Shown here: in pieces, positions 54,447 to 63,973 of the stretch
Layout of the letters: every line of letters begins with the position of its first letter
Numbering within the stretch: the first letter of the stretch is position 1
Origin: Rhodopirellula sp. P2
GTDB taxonomy: Bacteria; Planctomycetota; Planctomycetia; Pirellulales; Pirellulaceae
Length of the DNA stretch: 64,000 nt
NCBI RefSeq assembly: GCF_028768465.1
Contig: NZ_CP118225.1
Location: 5,933,001-5,997,000 of the forward strand
Direction of reading: 5' to 3'
Program-made: the position numbers and the translations under genes
The notes under the pieces: model-generated
Told to the model about the DNA's origin: nothing
Seen by the model: only the letters and a program-made list of their open reading frames with translations
The model's database searches: none

Positions 54447-55657
54447 AGAAACTGTATTACCGTCCCCAGAAGATCTCTTCGGGTTCCCTGTTGTTCCTCG
54501 CCGCTCTGTCGATGGCAACGGTTCTCGCCCTGCGTGCCATGCCCCATCAGATGGGCGGATGGAGCACGATGGTGGCGGGCCTGTACGGCATCCCGGATCT
54601 GAAAGACCGCATGCTGGAAGCGTCGGAACGTGCCGACATCGCATTCGACGCGATTCACGCCAAGCGTTTGGAACTCGGCCATCCGCTGTTGGATGCGCAG
54701 GACCCAGCCGACACCGGCATGGTTGGCCCCTCGATGTCCGCCGTGACCACCTTGCCTGGTCACCTGCCTGCCAAGCAAACCTCAATCAATCCAAACTTTG
54801 CCGCAGTCGCAATGCGATTGCTGGTCGATGCAGGCGTTCGGCCAGGCGATCGCATTGCCATTGGTTGCACCGGATCCTTCCCCGCTCTGAACATCGCGGT
54901 CTACAGTGCGGCCGAATCGTTGGGAGCTCATCCGACCATCATCAGCAGTGCAGCCTCCAGCCAATTTGGCGCGAATTCACCGGACATGATGTGGCCGGAC
55001 ATGGAAAAACTGCTGGCCGACCAAGGCATCTTGGCTTACCGCAGCTTGGAAATTTCACGCGGCGGTTTTCGTGACCGCGCTGCGGGGATGACCGATGACA
55101 CGCGCGAGATCTTGGACGCCGCGATCCAACGGAGCGGTGTTCCGATCATGGACAGTGTCGACGACGCCGATGCCATTGAGCGGCGCATGGTTGCGTATTC
55201 CAAAGCCGCGGAAGACGAAACCTACGCGGTCTACATCAACGTCGGTGGTGGTGACGCATCGGTCGGCGGCACCGAAGGCAACAACAGCATCGGCGAAGGC
55301 CTGATCACCCCCAACCAGCTCACAACCATCCAAAAGAAGGCTGGTTCCCCCGAGGCCGTCGACTGTGTCGCAACGCGGTTCCTGGCATCGGGTGTGCCAG
55401 TGATCAACATGATCAACGTGGTGGCATTGGCAAACCAATACGGGTTGCCAATCGCATCGACGACCAAGGTCGAAGTCGGCCAAGGGATGGTTTACACCAT
55501 CATCGATCCACGCCGAGTGTTGGCGTTGATCGGGATCTTCTTCATCACGGCGGCCACCGCGATTGTCGTCAAACCACCTCACCGATTGACGAAGTGGTTG
55601 CAACGAAAAGGTTGGTTCGGCGACCAGCCCAAAGATCAGCCGCAATACATGGTTTGA
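54443..55657 (+). CDS. pgsW: PgsW: poly-gamma-glutamate system protein
   Basis: 404 residues with one N-terminal (SGSLLFLAALSMATVLALRA) and one C-terminal (VLALIGIFFITAATAIVVKP) membrane helix around a large extracytoplasmic domain containing GDRIAIGCTGSFPALNIAVY, NVGGGDASVGGTEGNNSIGE and RFLASGVPVINMINV. It matches the TIGR04332-type protein that replaces the CapA/CapE arrangement in some Gram-negatives. It probably takes part in polymer export or anchoring. The operon ends here, facing a convergent gene. Confidence 0.88.
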   Translation: MKKLYYRPQKISSGSLLFLAALSMATVLALRAMPHQMGGWSTMVAGLYGIPDLKDRMLEASERADIAFDAIHAKRLELGHPLLDAQDPADTGMVGPSMSAVTTLPGHLPAKQTSINPNFAAVAMRLLVDAGVRPGDRIAIGCTGSFPALNIAVYSAAESLGAHPTIISSAASSQFGANSPDMMWPDMEKLLADQGILAYRSLEISRGGFRDRAAGMTDDTREILDAAIQRSGVPIMDSVDDADAIERRMVAYSKAAEDETYAVYINVGGGDASVGGTEGNNSIGEGLITPNQLTTIQKKAGSPEAVDCVATRFLASGVPVINMINVVALANQYGLPIASTTKVEVGQGMVYTIIDPRRVLALIGIFFITAATAIVVKPPHRLTKWLQRKGWFGDQPKDQPQYMV

Positions 55658-55678
55658 TTGGGCGACGACAACGTGTTC

Positions 55679-57253
55679 CTACAACGGGAACGCGTCTTCC
55701 TCTTCCTGCTCGGCGTACAGTGGCATGTGCCGGTAATAGACCTCAAGGATCATGGTCGCGAACGAAGTGGCGGCCAATCGGCCGCCTTCTTTGGGACCGG
55801 TGTGCGTGCCGGCTTGTGGGAAGTACCAACTGCCTTTGCTGCCACCGGATTGGGATTGAGTTTCCACCAACCAATCCCGCAGCTCCGCGTTGAACTTGTC
55901 CCATTCCGGGCCACCGACATGCCGAAGCACTTGGGCAGCGTAGTAGTCGTAATAGATGTTGTCTTTGCGAACGCCGATGTCGACCAACGTCTCCACACCC
56001 TTTTGCAATCCGGGGTGATTTTTGTCCCACCCCAAGTACATGCGGCACAACAACCCCGCGGCGGTGCAAGCCGGGCGGACTCGTGTGGAAGGCGATTGAT
56101 AACCGTACATCGCACCGCCGTTGGATTGAACCTTGTCCAAAAACAACGTGGATCCATTGATCGTTTGTGGCGGCACAATCAGGTGCCCCATGTAAGCACT
56201 CTTCAGCGCCATCACTTGCCACCCCACCACGGACGTGTCACCGCCCGAAGCATCGCGGGGCTGATAGCGCCAGCCACCGTCAGCACACTGAGCGGTGACG
56301 ATGTAGTTGATCGCTTGCTGAGTCGGAACGGCCAGAGCGGGGTCCTCGGTCATTGCGTAGGCTTCGCTCAGAACAATCGCCGCCAAACCGTGCGAGTACA
56401 TTCCGTTGCCAGCTGATTCCGACAAATCCAACACAGGCAACCCGCGGACCGTGCCTTTCTTTCCGTTGGCGATCAAGAACAACAAACCACCTCGAACGAC
56501 GTTCTTGAAGTCACCGGCATAGTGTGTTTGCCCGGCACCTAAGAACGGCAGCAAGGCCATCGCGGTCGCTGCGTTGACCGCTCCGACTCGCTTGGGTTCA
56601 CCGGGATCGCCGCATTTGCCGTTGCAAACCAGGTTGTGTTGAAACGTCCATCCGCCGTTGGGGGCTTGGTGCAGTGCCAACCACTTGAGCGCCTCGGTCA
56701 CCGCTGCTTCGCTGGCGGCCGACCCCCCATACTCACGCAACAGCTTCTTCTTCATGTCCACCGAACGGCTGTCCATCGCGGTCATCGAAACCGACGACAA
56801 CGTTTGCAACGTCTGCGCGACGGGAGCCATGTCGGACGCCAAATCGGTCATCTCCATTGGCACCGAGGGCACGTCCATCGCCATCTCAACCTGCATCGTT
56901 TCGGTTGTGTCGAGTGCTTCGGAAAGCTCCACCGGTTCGGAGAACTCTTCCATCTCGACCATGTCACCGGGATCGATCTGTTCGATTTGGAACTCTTCGA
57001 TCTCGGGGCCTTCTTCGCCGTTCGATGTGGCCGACAACACGTTCACGATTTTGACCGGGTCGGCAAACGTGACCAAACCAAGAATCAAAATCACTCCGAT
57101 GTGGAACAACGTGCTGATCAACCACGCGGGAGCGGCCTTCAAGAATCCCAAGCGACGACGAGGGGCAGCCTCTTCCGCGCCTGGCGCTTCATCTGCCAAT
57201 GTTGCGTCAACAAGGTCGTGATCTGGCAAGGACGTTTCCGAAACCGTGGCCAT
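55679..57253 (-). CDS. TonB-like membrane anchor fused to a prenyltransferase/squalene-oxidase-fold domain (paralogue)
   Basis: 524 residues from the ATG at 57253. One membrane helix (~43-64, WLISTLFHIGVILILGLVTF) contains S-T-L-F-H, the TonB-type S-x3-H. A strongly acidic linker follows (EEFQIEQIDPGDMVEMEEFS). From ~180 the alpha/alpha repeats appear: ALKWLALHQAPNGGWTFQHN, INYIVTAQCADGGWRYQPRD and VETLVDIGVRKDNIYYDYYA. No DxDD motif is seen. It has the same design as the protein at 35498 but no adjacent exbB/exbD, so it may share that stator. Confidence 0.88.
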   Translation of the reverse strand: MATVSETSLPDHDLVDATLADEAPGAEEAAPRRRLGFLKAAPAWLISTLFHIGVILILGLVTFADPVKIVNVLSATSNGEEGPEIEEFQIEQIDPGDMVEMEEFSEPVELSEALDTTETMQVEMAMDVPSVPMEMTDLASDMAPVAQTLQTLSSVSMTAMDSRSVDMKKKLLREYGGSAASEAAVTEALKWLALHQAPNGGWTFQHNLVCNGKCGDPGEPKRVGAVNAATAMALLPFLGAGQTHYAGDFKNVVRGGLLFLIANGKKGTVRGLPVLDLSESAGNGMYSHGLAAIVLSEAYAMTEDPALAVPTQQAINYIVTAQCADGGWRYQPRDASGGDTSVVGWQVMALKSAYMGHLIVPPQTINGSTLFLDKVQSNGGAMYGYQSPSTRVRPACTAAGLLCRMYLGWDKNHPGLQKGVETLVDIGVRKDNIYYDYYAAQVLRHVGGPEWDKFNAELRDWLVETQSQSGGSKGSWYFPQAGTHTGPKEGGRLAATSFATMILEVYYRHMPLYAEQEEEDAFPL

Positions 57254-57560
57254 CAATCATCCCAAATGAAGAGGAGTCAAATCGTTGTCCCGACAAGTGG
57301 AACGCATGGACCTTGGTCGATGACGATCAAGACTTGTCGTTCCAGCTAACACACGGCACGGCATCGATGAACTCAATCAACGATCAATCCAAGATGCGAG
57401 AAGGTGCCGTTTTCGAACACTCTCATTGTAGCTGAAACCGCATGAATCGCCGTCAAACGATTCCTGTGTGAAAATAGAACGCAGCAATCAATGGAATGTA
57501 CCCGTCGCAATCGATGCGTCCGGCCCCCCGGGTGGCTCCACCAGACAGGCAAGCCACCCC
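57254..57560. other. Intergenic spacer
   Basis: No gene or repeat is recognised. It should contain the promoter of the cyclase-fold gene (minus strand) and the terminator of the dehydrogenase gene. Confidence 0.4.
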
Positions 57561-58751
57561 CTATTGGAGCGACTTGAGTTTCGGAAAGCGGTCCGCAAGC
57601 GGAAGCAAACGCTGCTCCCGGATCGCGTTCATGTGCCCTCGCCAACTCGCATTGGACTCGGGTGCGACATAGCCCAGCCCACCCGACATGGCGAGCTCAA
57701 TGGTTTCCTCATCGGCAACGCCAGTCGCAGCAATCGCCTGAGCCTCACGCCACATGGCCGCCGCGAACAGATCGGCGACCAAGGGAACATCGCCGCCAAT
57801 TTCCGCCGCACCAAAGTCATCGCGAGCATAGCGGTCGACCAACTCAGATACCTCTGCAGAGAGCTCGTCCCCTTTCCGCACGCCATCCTCTGCGTAGTCA
57901 TAAAACCCTTTGCCACCAGCGACACCGAGCAGAGAACGTTTGACCATCGCAGGCAACAACGGGGAAGGATCCATCCGGTGCGGGAACGATTGCCAAACCA
58001 CTCGCCCGCCATCAAACGCGGTCCGCGGTCCAATCAAGTCAATCAATTCCAACGGCGACATCGGCATGCCATAACGCAGCGCCGCTGCGCGAATGGTGGT
58101 GGCCGACAGGCCAGCGCACAACAACTGCATCGCGAGATTCAAGTAGGGAGCCAGCATGCGATTGACGACAAAGCCCGGCGAATCCAAGACTCGCAACGGA
58201 GCCTTTTTCAAACCGCGAACATGTTCTTCGCAAACCGCGATGACCGCGTCCTCGGTACCGGGATGGACAATGATTTCCGCTGCGTGGCGTCCCACCACCG
58301 GCATGAAAAAATGCATCCCACAAAACCGTGATGGATGAATGTGCATCGCACTGGCGATCTGGCCGATCGGCAACGTCGACGTGTTGGTGGTCAAAATCGG
58401 TGAGCGTGAAAACCAGTTTTCAACCTCGGCGAAAAACGCCTGTTTGATCGCCAGCTTTTCGGCGATCGACTCGATCACCAACCAAACCGGCACGGCATCC
58501 GTGTCGACCGGATGATCGTCCAGTCCCTTGGGCATCAGATGCACGATCGGGATCGGCACCAACGCTCCCCATGGCGACGCCGAATCGGCCCTCCCGTCGG
58601 TCCGCTGGAGCACTGCATCGCAGGCTTCTGACAGCACGGCTTCGTCCCGGTCCGCCAGCCAGACTTCACATCCTGCCAACAGATGATCTGTCGCGATCGC
58701 GCGGCCGACGACTCCCGCGCCGACCAACAGAACTTGAATCGATTCCGCCAC
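57561..58751 (-). CDS. 3-hydroxyacyl-CoA dehydrogenase family protein
   Basis: 396 residues. The NAD-binding Rossmann motif is VLLVGAGVVGRAIATDHLLA. The catalytic-dyad region follows the family pattern: NTSTLPIGQIASAMHIHPSR, FCGMHFFMPV (catalytic His) and the downstream Glu. The C-terminal helical domains have DSPGFVVNRMLAPYLNLAMQ and MPMSPLELIDLIGPRTAF. It oxidises L-3-hydroxyacyl-CoA to the keto form in beta-oxidation or a related pathway. The family usually fuses to a hydratase; here the hydratase half is absent. It follows the YdjY-like gene by 2 bases on the same strand. Confidence 0.9.
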   Translation of the reverse strand: MAESIQVLLVGAGVVGRAIATDHLLAGCEVWLADRDEAVLSEACDAVLQRTDGRADSASPWGALVPIPIVHLMPKGLDDHPVDTDAVPVWLVIESIAEKLAIKQAFFAEVENWFSRSPILTTNTSTLPIGQIASAMHIHPSRFCGMHFFMPVVGRHAAEIIVHPGTEDAVIAVCEEHVRGLKKAPLRVLDSPGFVVNRMLAPYLNLAMQLLCAGLSATTIRAAALRYGMPMSPLELIDLIGPRTAFDGGRVVWQSFPHRMDPSPLLPAMVKRSLLGVAGGKGFYDYAEDGVRKGDELSAEVSELVDRYARDDFGAAEIGGDVPLVADLFAAAMWREAQAIAATGVADEETIELAMSGGLGYVAPESNASWRGHMNAIREQRLLPLADRFPKLKSLQ

Positions 58752-58753
58752 GA

Positions 58754-59833
58754 TCAGCGAGTTCCTGCGGCGTTTCCGCTCGACTCGGGTTTGGCTTTGA
58801 CTTCGCCTGCCTTTTCAGCGGATTCTGGGGTGGGCTTCTTCACCAATGGCAAGACGGTTTCGTCGGGTGGCGTGGTCGCGTTGGGATCGTTTTCAAACTG
58901 CGGCACCAGCACCAACCGAACCGACGTCGCTTGTTCGGGAATGCGTTCGGTGAACGCGACGAACAACAAATTGCCGGCTTGGGCACTGCTGGAAAACGGC
59001 ACATCCAACATCGCACTGCTGAAATTGGACACGCAGATCATGTCACCTGAATCAGCGGAATAGTGCGTGACCTTGTCGACCGGGTCCGTCCAGAGCTGGC
59101 TGCCTGCGAAAACCCATTGGTCAGTCAATGACTCTTTGGATTCGTTGTTTTGGACCCAAGTTCTCGCGTCGGCCACTTTGAACCTTCCCTGTTCATCTCG
59201 CCATGTCACCCAGACGGCGACCGGTTGGCCGGTTGGCGGTTTGAATTCAGGGTCGTAAGAAACCGGCGTCCCAGACTTGGTTCCCAATGCCAGCAACGCC
59301 GCATGAACTTCTTTGCTCTTGGCGAAGGCAGCGACGACCGATTCGTGTTCCTTGGTTCCAACCGGGCAAGCGAACATTTCCAACCCTCCGTTTCGCATCG
59401 TCACATAACCGTCCAGGTAAACCCGCTTGGCTTTGGGATCGATCCACAAATCGGGAAGTTGGGTGATTTGTTTGGCGTTGGGAGGCGCCGCGTACTTGTC
59501 CGCCATCGCTCGCATCTGCCGATCCCACTCTTCCAACTCGGCTTGAATGGCTGCGTCATCGTTCGGATCGGGATCATCCGCCGACGGAATCCCGAGCGAA
59601 CGTTCATTCACCTTTTCTGTGGCGGGCTCGGTTTTGCCCGAGTCGTCTTGAGCCGGAGCGTTGGACGCACCCGCGTTCCCGAGCAACGCGACCAGAATCA
59701 CGGCCAACCACCCGCAGCCCCCCCGAGAAGGTCTCAACGGGCCGTTCGGGACCGCTTCCCCGCTCACCATGGCAGGCGAGATCCATGGATTGGATGCCAA
59801 ACGAGACCGGCGAACGTCTGAAACAGATTTCAT
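58754..59833 (-). CDS. Secreted YdjY-domain protein
   Basis: 359 residues from the ATG at 59833. A membrane or signal helix (CGWLAVILVALLGNAG) lies ~45 residues in. The YdjY-like domain follows: LWIDPKAKRVYLDGYVTMRN, LEMFACPVGTKEHESVVAAF, KSKEVHAALLALGTKSGTPV and WVFAGSQLWTDPVDKVTHYS. The tail is charged and low in complexity. The function of YdjY is not established. It forms an operon with the dehydrogenase, but a functional link is not obvious. Confidence 0.8.
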   Translation of the reverse strand: MKSVSDVRRSRLASNPWISPAMVSGEAVPNGPLRPSRGGCGWLAVILVALLGNAGASNAPAQDDSGKTEPATEKVNERSLGIPSADDPDPNDDAAIQAELEEWDRQMRAMADKYAAPPNAKQITQLPDLWIDPKAKRVYLDGYVTMRNGGLEMFACPVGTKEHESVVAAFAKSKEVHAALLALGTKSGTPVSYDPEFKPPTGQPVAVWVTWRDEQGRFKVADARTWVQNNESKESLTDQWVFAGSQLWTDPVDKVTHYSADSGDMICVSNFSSAMLDVPFSSSAQAGNLLFVAFTERIPEQATSVRLVLVPQFENDPNATTPPDETVLPLVKKPTPESAEKAGEVKAKPESSGNAAGTR

Positions 59834-59957
59834 GAACATGAATTTTTCAATCACTCAAATGCGGGGAGTCTACAACTGGCGCCGCCCGGTTAGACTGCGT
59901 GGCCAGTCGATTCGTCGATCGTTCCATCGATTATTCCCTGCCTAGCACCTCGGGTCC

Positions 59958-61979
59958 ATGACACTGACCAAACCGCCATCCAAATCGAACTCGCCCCGAA
60001 AAAAGGCCTCGGAGTCTGGCTCCACGTCCACGGACGGGACCACCAGTCTCACGCCGATGCCTGATGCCGCGGCTTGGCAGAGCCTGCGGCAAAAGATCGA
60101 GTTTCGCCGCCAACGTCAAAACGCCTCCAAACTGTACGGCGACGATGCCCTCGACGGCCAAATCTACCAGTGGGGATTGGCTGCGTTACTCAACGGCCCC
60201 GTCGATGCGCTCAGCCATCAACTGGCGATTTTAGCAACCGCCGAGGCGGACCAATCGTCATCCACCGACACGGATTTGATTCCCGCGGCGGAACTTTTCT
60301 TGGAAGCCTCGCGAGACGGGCGTTCGGACTTGGCCGGCGATGTCGGCTGCATCCTGTGGGCTTCCTCGCTTCCTGCCCTGACCTCGATTTTGCCGTTGGA
60401 ACTATGGTGGAACCTGCTGGCAGAACTGCAGCGACGGGTCGCTTCCACCCTGGCCCAAGACGAACCTCAGTCGCCCCATCACTTGTTGCTGGCTGGTGAA
60501 GTGGGCTTGACCCTGGCACATCGATTGGCGGATCTCCCCAACTGTGCCGCGCGCGGCAAACCATCCTCTTCGGCCGTCCAAGCCTACTTGGATCACGAAG
60601 AAACGATCGACGAGGCCTTGCGAACACCGCACGCTTTACGAGCCATCATGGCATCGATCATCCGCTGCGAAGAAGCGATGCGAGCTGTCAGCAAACGCAA
60701 ATTCAACGCCACGCATCGGTCCACCGCCGAAGAACTGGCGGGTTGGATTGCCGCGACTTCGCGTGTCGATGGATCGCCTGTGCTGTCAGAGACAACGTCG
60801 CAAGATGTCGCTCTGGATCACGTCGGTTTGGTTTCGCGAACCAAGCCGCCAACCAAGAAAAAGAAGTCGACATCGAAAACGAAAAAGGCCGTTCGCCCGA
60901 TCGCGCCCGCCGGTTTGATGGGACGAGCGATGCAGTACGACACTGATTCCCTGCTGCCGGCGTTCTCTGCCTCCTTGGGGCAAAGCCAAAGTGGCGGCCG
61001 ATTGGCCTGGGAAATCTCGCTCCCCGAATCGATGTGGCACAGCGATGTGGCCGGTTTGGTCGCGATGTTGCCCGAGTGGGATGTGCGTCGCGGCCGCACC
61101 TTCATCGACTACAGCGATGAAGTCATGCAAATCGAAATCATGGGCGGACGCCGCACGATTTTTCGGGGGCCACTGCAAACCACCGTCGAACTGGACGGGG
61201 TCAGCCAACATCCCAAAGGGGCTTGGCAAGCGACGTGCGAATACACCGATGATGACGTTCACTACCTGGAACTGGAACAATCCTTCACCGGTGGCGTCGT
61301 GCTGCAGCGACAATTCATGGTCATCCGCGATGACCGATGCGTGATGGTTTCCGACACCGTGTTGCCGGCCCAATCGGATTCCAACTCCACCGCAACGGCT
61401 TCCTCGGAGGCAACCGATCAGGGAGCCAGCGAGACAACCAATCCCTTCGGTTCCCTGGCTGATGTTCAGATCCGCTGCGTGACCCGGTTCCCGGTTTGCG
61501 AAGATGTCTCCGCGATTCCGGACGAACAAACTCGCGAAGTCTATTTCCACGACAACAAACGTCGTGCAATGATGTTGCCATTGCCAGCAGCGGAATGGCG
61601 AATCGGGCCCACCGACTGCACGGCTGCCCCCAGCGACAGCGAGCACGAATCCAACTCGGTGATCGTGACGACGACGGGAATCGGGGCGGTCTACAGCCCG
61701 ATTTGGTTCGATTTCCAATCTCGCCGCTTCCACCGCCAACGAACATGGCGAACACTCACCGTCGCCGATGAGTTGCAACTGATTCCTCGCAACATCGCCA
61801 CTGGATTCCGAATTCAAATCGGCAGCGAACAATGGATGATTTACCGTTCCCTGCTGGGCCGTCGGCCTCGATCCGTGCTCGGCAAACACTTGGTCGCCGA
61901 TTTCTTCGCGGGACGTTTCCATCCCGGTGACGGAGGCGTGGAAGAACTGGTCACCGTCGACGACGCGGTCCAGGAGTGA
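59958..61979 (+). CDS. Large planctomycete protein, unknown
   Basis: 673 residues with no signal peptide. The first ~280 residues are helical (WQSLRQKIEFRRQRQNASKL; LLAGEVGLTLAHRLADLPNC). A lysine-rich link (KKKKSTSKTKKAVR) joins a beta-rich C-terminal half (RTIFRGPLQTTVELDGVSQH; YLELEQSFTGGVVLQRQFMV; FRIQIGSEQWMIYRSLLGRR). The second half recalls the beta-sandwich of heparinase II/III-type lyases, but I cannot name catalytic residues. It ends 16 bases before the convergent nucleosidase gene. Confidence 0.78.
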   Translation: MTLTKPPSKSNSPRKKASESGSTSTDGTTSLTPMPDAAAWQSLRQKIEFRRQRQNASKLYGDDALDGQIYQWGLAALLNGPVDALSHQLAILATAEADQSSSTDTDLIPAAELFLEASRDGRSDLAGDVGCILWASSLPALTSILPLELWWNLLAELQRRVASTLAQDEPQSPHHLLLAGEVGLTLAHRLADLPNCAARGKPSSSAVQAYLDHEETIDEALRTPHALRAIMASIIRCEEAMRAVSKRKFNATHRSTAEELAGWIAATSRVDGSPVLSETTSQDVALDHVGLVSRTKPPTKKKKSTSKTKKAVRPIAPAGLMGRAMQYDTDSLLPAFSASLGQSQSGGRLAWEISLPESMWHSDVAGLVAMLPEWDVRRGRTFIDYSDEVMQIEIMGGRRTIFRGPLQTTVELDGVSQHPKGAWQATCEYTDDDVHYLELEQSFTGGVVLQRQFMVIRDDRCVMVSDTVLPAQSDSNSTATASSEATDQGASETTNPFGSLADVQIRCVTRFPVCEDVSAIPDEQTREVYFHDNKRRAMMLPLPAAEWRIGPTDCTAAPSDSEHESNSVIVTTTGIGAVYSPIWFDFQSRRFHRQRTWRTLTVADELQLIPRNIATGFRIQIGSEQWMIYRSLLGRRPRSVLGKHLVADFFAGRFHPGDGGVEELVTVDDAVQE

Positions 61980-61995
61980 GGAACCACCAGGCTGT

Positions 61996-62679
61996 TCAGA
62001 CCAGTTCCGCCAAGCGGCCAGCGACCGCCTGAATGGCCAAGTCGATTTGCCACTTGGAGTGGTCGCGATCTCCCGCGACATTGCTGATTCCGCGAACGAC
62101 CATGCACGGGGTCGATGTCATGCGGCACGCCATCGCGACTCCGAATGCTTCCATGTCTTCCGCGATCACCGCCTCGGTTGGAGGCGAACCGGCCAGACTT
62201 CGACGACGACTCGCCAGGGCCGCATCCGCCGACGCGGCGCCAACGCTGACCAACGTGTTGATCGCGTTGGCTGGCTTGCCAGGCTGCTCCGGCGTGACCA
62301 AATCCAACCGGTCACCGATCGGATCGGGGGACCGCCCGTCGGTGCCTGACCACTGCTTCCATGCCAGCGAGTCCGCAGAAACAAACGCGTCACCTTCTCC
62401 CACACCGATGCCATCGCAAATCACACGCTGGAACCAGTGTGCCGAACCGACCGCTGCTGAATCGGACAAACCGCCCGCGATTCCGGCCAAGAGGACTCGT
62501 TCGGGTTGATGGACCTGAATCGCTTGCATGGTCGCGGCAGCGGCAGCCACCAAACCGAACCCGCACAACTCGCAGTGCCAACGTCGGGAAGCCAGTGCCA
62601 AGGAGTCCGAATGACTCAGCAACTTCGAGCGTTCCCCCGAAGTTGGAATCAAGAGCAGAGTGGACTTAGCGTCCGCCAC
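61996..62679 (-). CDS. mqnB: Futalosine hydrolase-like nucleosidase
   Basis: 227 residues from the GTG at 62679; a TTG at 62700 is an alternative. Nucleoside phosphorylase-like fold: VLLAGIAGGL, the ribose-binding AEDMEAFGVAMACRM and VVRGISNVAGDRDHSKW. The last motif (R-G-I-S-N-x-x-G-x-R-D-x-S-x-W) is typical of futalosine hydrolase, which removes hypoxanthine from futalosine in the menaquinone pathway; 5'-methylthioadenosine nucleosidases differ there. The start overlaps the end of the kinase-like gene upstream, so the two are coupled. Confidence 0.85.
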   Translation of the reverse strand: MADAKSTLLLIPTSGERSKLLSHSDSLALASRRWHCELCGFGLVAAAAATMQAIQVHQPERVLLAGIAGGLSDSAAVGSAHWFQRVICDGIGVGEGDAFVSADSLAWKQWSGTDGRSPDPIGDRLDLVTPEQPGKPANAINTLVSVGAASADAALASRRRSLAGSPPTEAVIAEDMEAFGVAMACRMTSTPCMVVRGISNVAGDRDHSKWQIDLAIQAVAGRLAELV

Positions 62680-63973
62680 GACGAATTTCCGAGCCTGCAA
62701 ACCGAATTTGGAAGCGATAAATCTTCTTGGTCACGCAAGTGATCTTGCCCGTCTTCAAATCGAAGTGATCCGGGGTCTCGGCCAGGTTGATGTTGGCGAC
62801 CGCACGGAAACCACGCTCGGCAAACACATCGATCACCATCGCCAATGTCATTGGGTCTTCGAAGATCGGATCTTCACTGTTCACGACTGCCAAACCAGCA
62901 ATCGCGTGACGACGCACAATCGGCATGAAGCGACTTTGAATGATCTCAATCACGTGCTGGAACAATTCTTTGTGTTCCAGTTGATATCCATCCAGACGAC
63001 GGACCAATTCCTGACGAGCGTGAACGCCAAGTTCGGTGGCCAATGGCAGGTGCCGGACCGCGTCGTAGGTTTCCGGGTCCAACTCAAGTGACGACTGGTA
63101 TTCCAATTCGCTGCGGATGTTGCGTTCAACTTCCGCGATGTCGCCGCCCGCATCAATGAAGTGGTAGTGGTAGATCTTCTTCAACGACTGCAGTGCGTCC
63201 CAGGTTTTCTCCTTGAACACGCGATACCGTCGTTTTGCGGCGGTGGGATCGAGGTCCGTCAAACGCAACTCCAGGGGCTCACCGTCGTTCTCGGTTTCAA
63301 CCCGTTCATTGTGTTCCGCGATCTTCCGACCACGTAGCAACTGCCGTTCGATGCTGGTTTTTTCGTCGATGAACAACACCACCGCGTGAACGGTGGGTTT
63401 GCGGAAATTGATCGCCAACGGTGTCGAATGATACTCGCGATAAAGTTGATTCATTTTCTGAACCAACTGATGCAGACACTCCACTTGAACACGCGTTCGC
63501 GGGAACCCGTCCAAGATGCAGCCGTCGCGATACTCTTCTTCCAGCAGTTTGCGGAACAAAATCCCGACGACTTCGGTGTCGCCGACCATGCCACCGGCTT
63601 CTTTGATGCGTTGGGCCTCGGGCGTGTCGAGAAGACTGCTGACCACAATCGGATCACAGGTCAATCCGCGTGCCTTGGAGATGAAACCACTGTTGGTGCC
63701 TTTCCCCGAACCCGGTGCACCGCCCAACAGGATCAACTCTTTGGTGAACCGCAAATTCTCGCGGCCATACTCTTCTTCCAAATCGTTCCAAACGTTGGTG
63801 AAAATCACGTGCGCGTCTTTCACTTCCAGATCCTCGACGGAGTTCTGCGATGCGGCGGCGACCGCTTGATCGGTCACCAATTGAGACGCTTGGCTCTCTG
63901 CCATGCCCACGACCTCGTCGGGCAAATCCGCATCCGGGTTGGCGATTTCAGGAGGTTCGTCCAGAGGATCCAT
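62666..63973 (-). CDS. Adenylate-kinase-like P-loop protein with long C-terminal region
   Basis: 435 residues, about twice normal adenylate kinase. A ~75-residue N-terminal extension precedes the kinase core: the P-loop LLGGAPGSGKGTNSGFI, the NMP part (VVSSLLDTPEAQRIKEAGGM), CILDGFPRTRVQVECLHQLV and a LID-like segment with arginines (SIERQLLRGRKIAEHNERVE). From ~295 a separate region (LELDPETYDAVRHLPLATEL; FQHVIEIIQSRFMPIVRRHA) has no relation I recognise. It probably phosphorylates a nucleotide, possibly with a regulatory domain. It overlaps the nucleosidase gene by 14 bases or more. Confidence 0.85.
   Translation of the reverse strand: MDPLDEPPEIANPDADLPDEVVGMAESQASQLVTDQAVAAASQNSVEDLEVKDAHVIFTNVWNDLEEEYGRENLRFTKELILLGGAPGSGKGTNSGFISKARGLTCDPIVVSSLLDTPEAQRIKEAGGMVGDTEVVGILFRKLLEEEYRDGCILDGFPRTRVQVECLHQLVQKMNQLYREYHSTPLAINFRKPTVHAVVLFIDEKTSIERQLLRGRKIAEHNERVETENDGEPLELRLTDLDPTAAKRRYRVFKEKTWDALQSLKKIYHYHFIDAGGDIAEVERNIRSELEYQSSLELDPETYDAVRHLPLATELGVHARQELVRRLDGYQLEHKELFQHVIEIIQSRFMPIVRRHAIAGLAVVNSEDPIFEDPMTLAMVIDVFAERGFRAVANINLAETPDHFDLKTGKITCVTKKIYRFQIRFAGSEIRRGGR

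Noticed and set aside
60786-62081. 431-codon minus-strand frame
   Set aside because: It is antisense to the 673-residue gene, which has better composition and a normal start; no motif was found.
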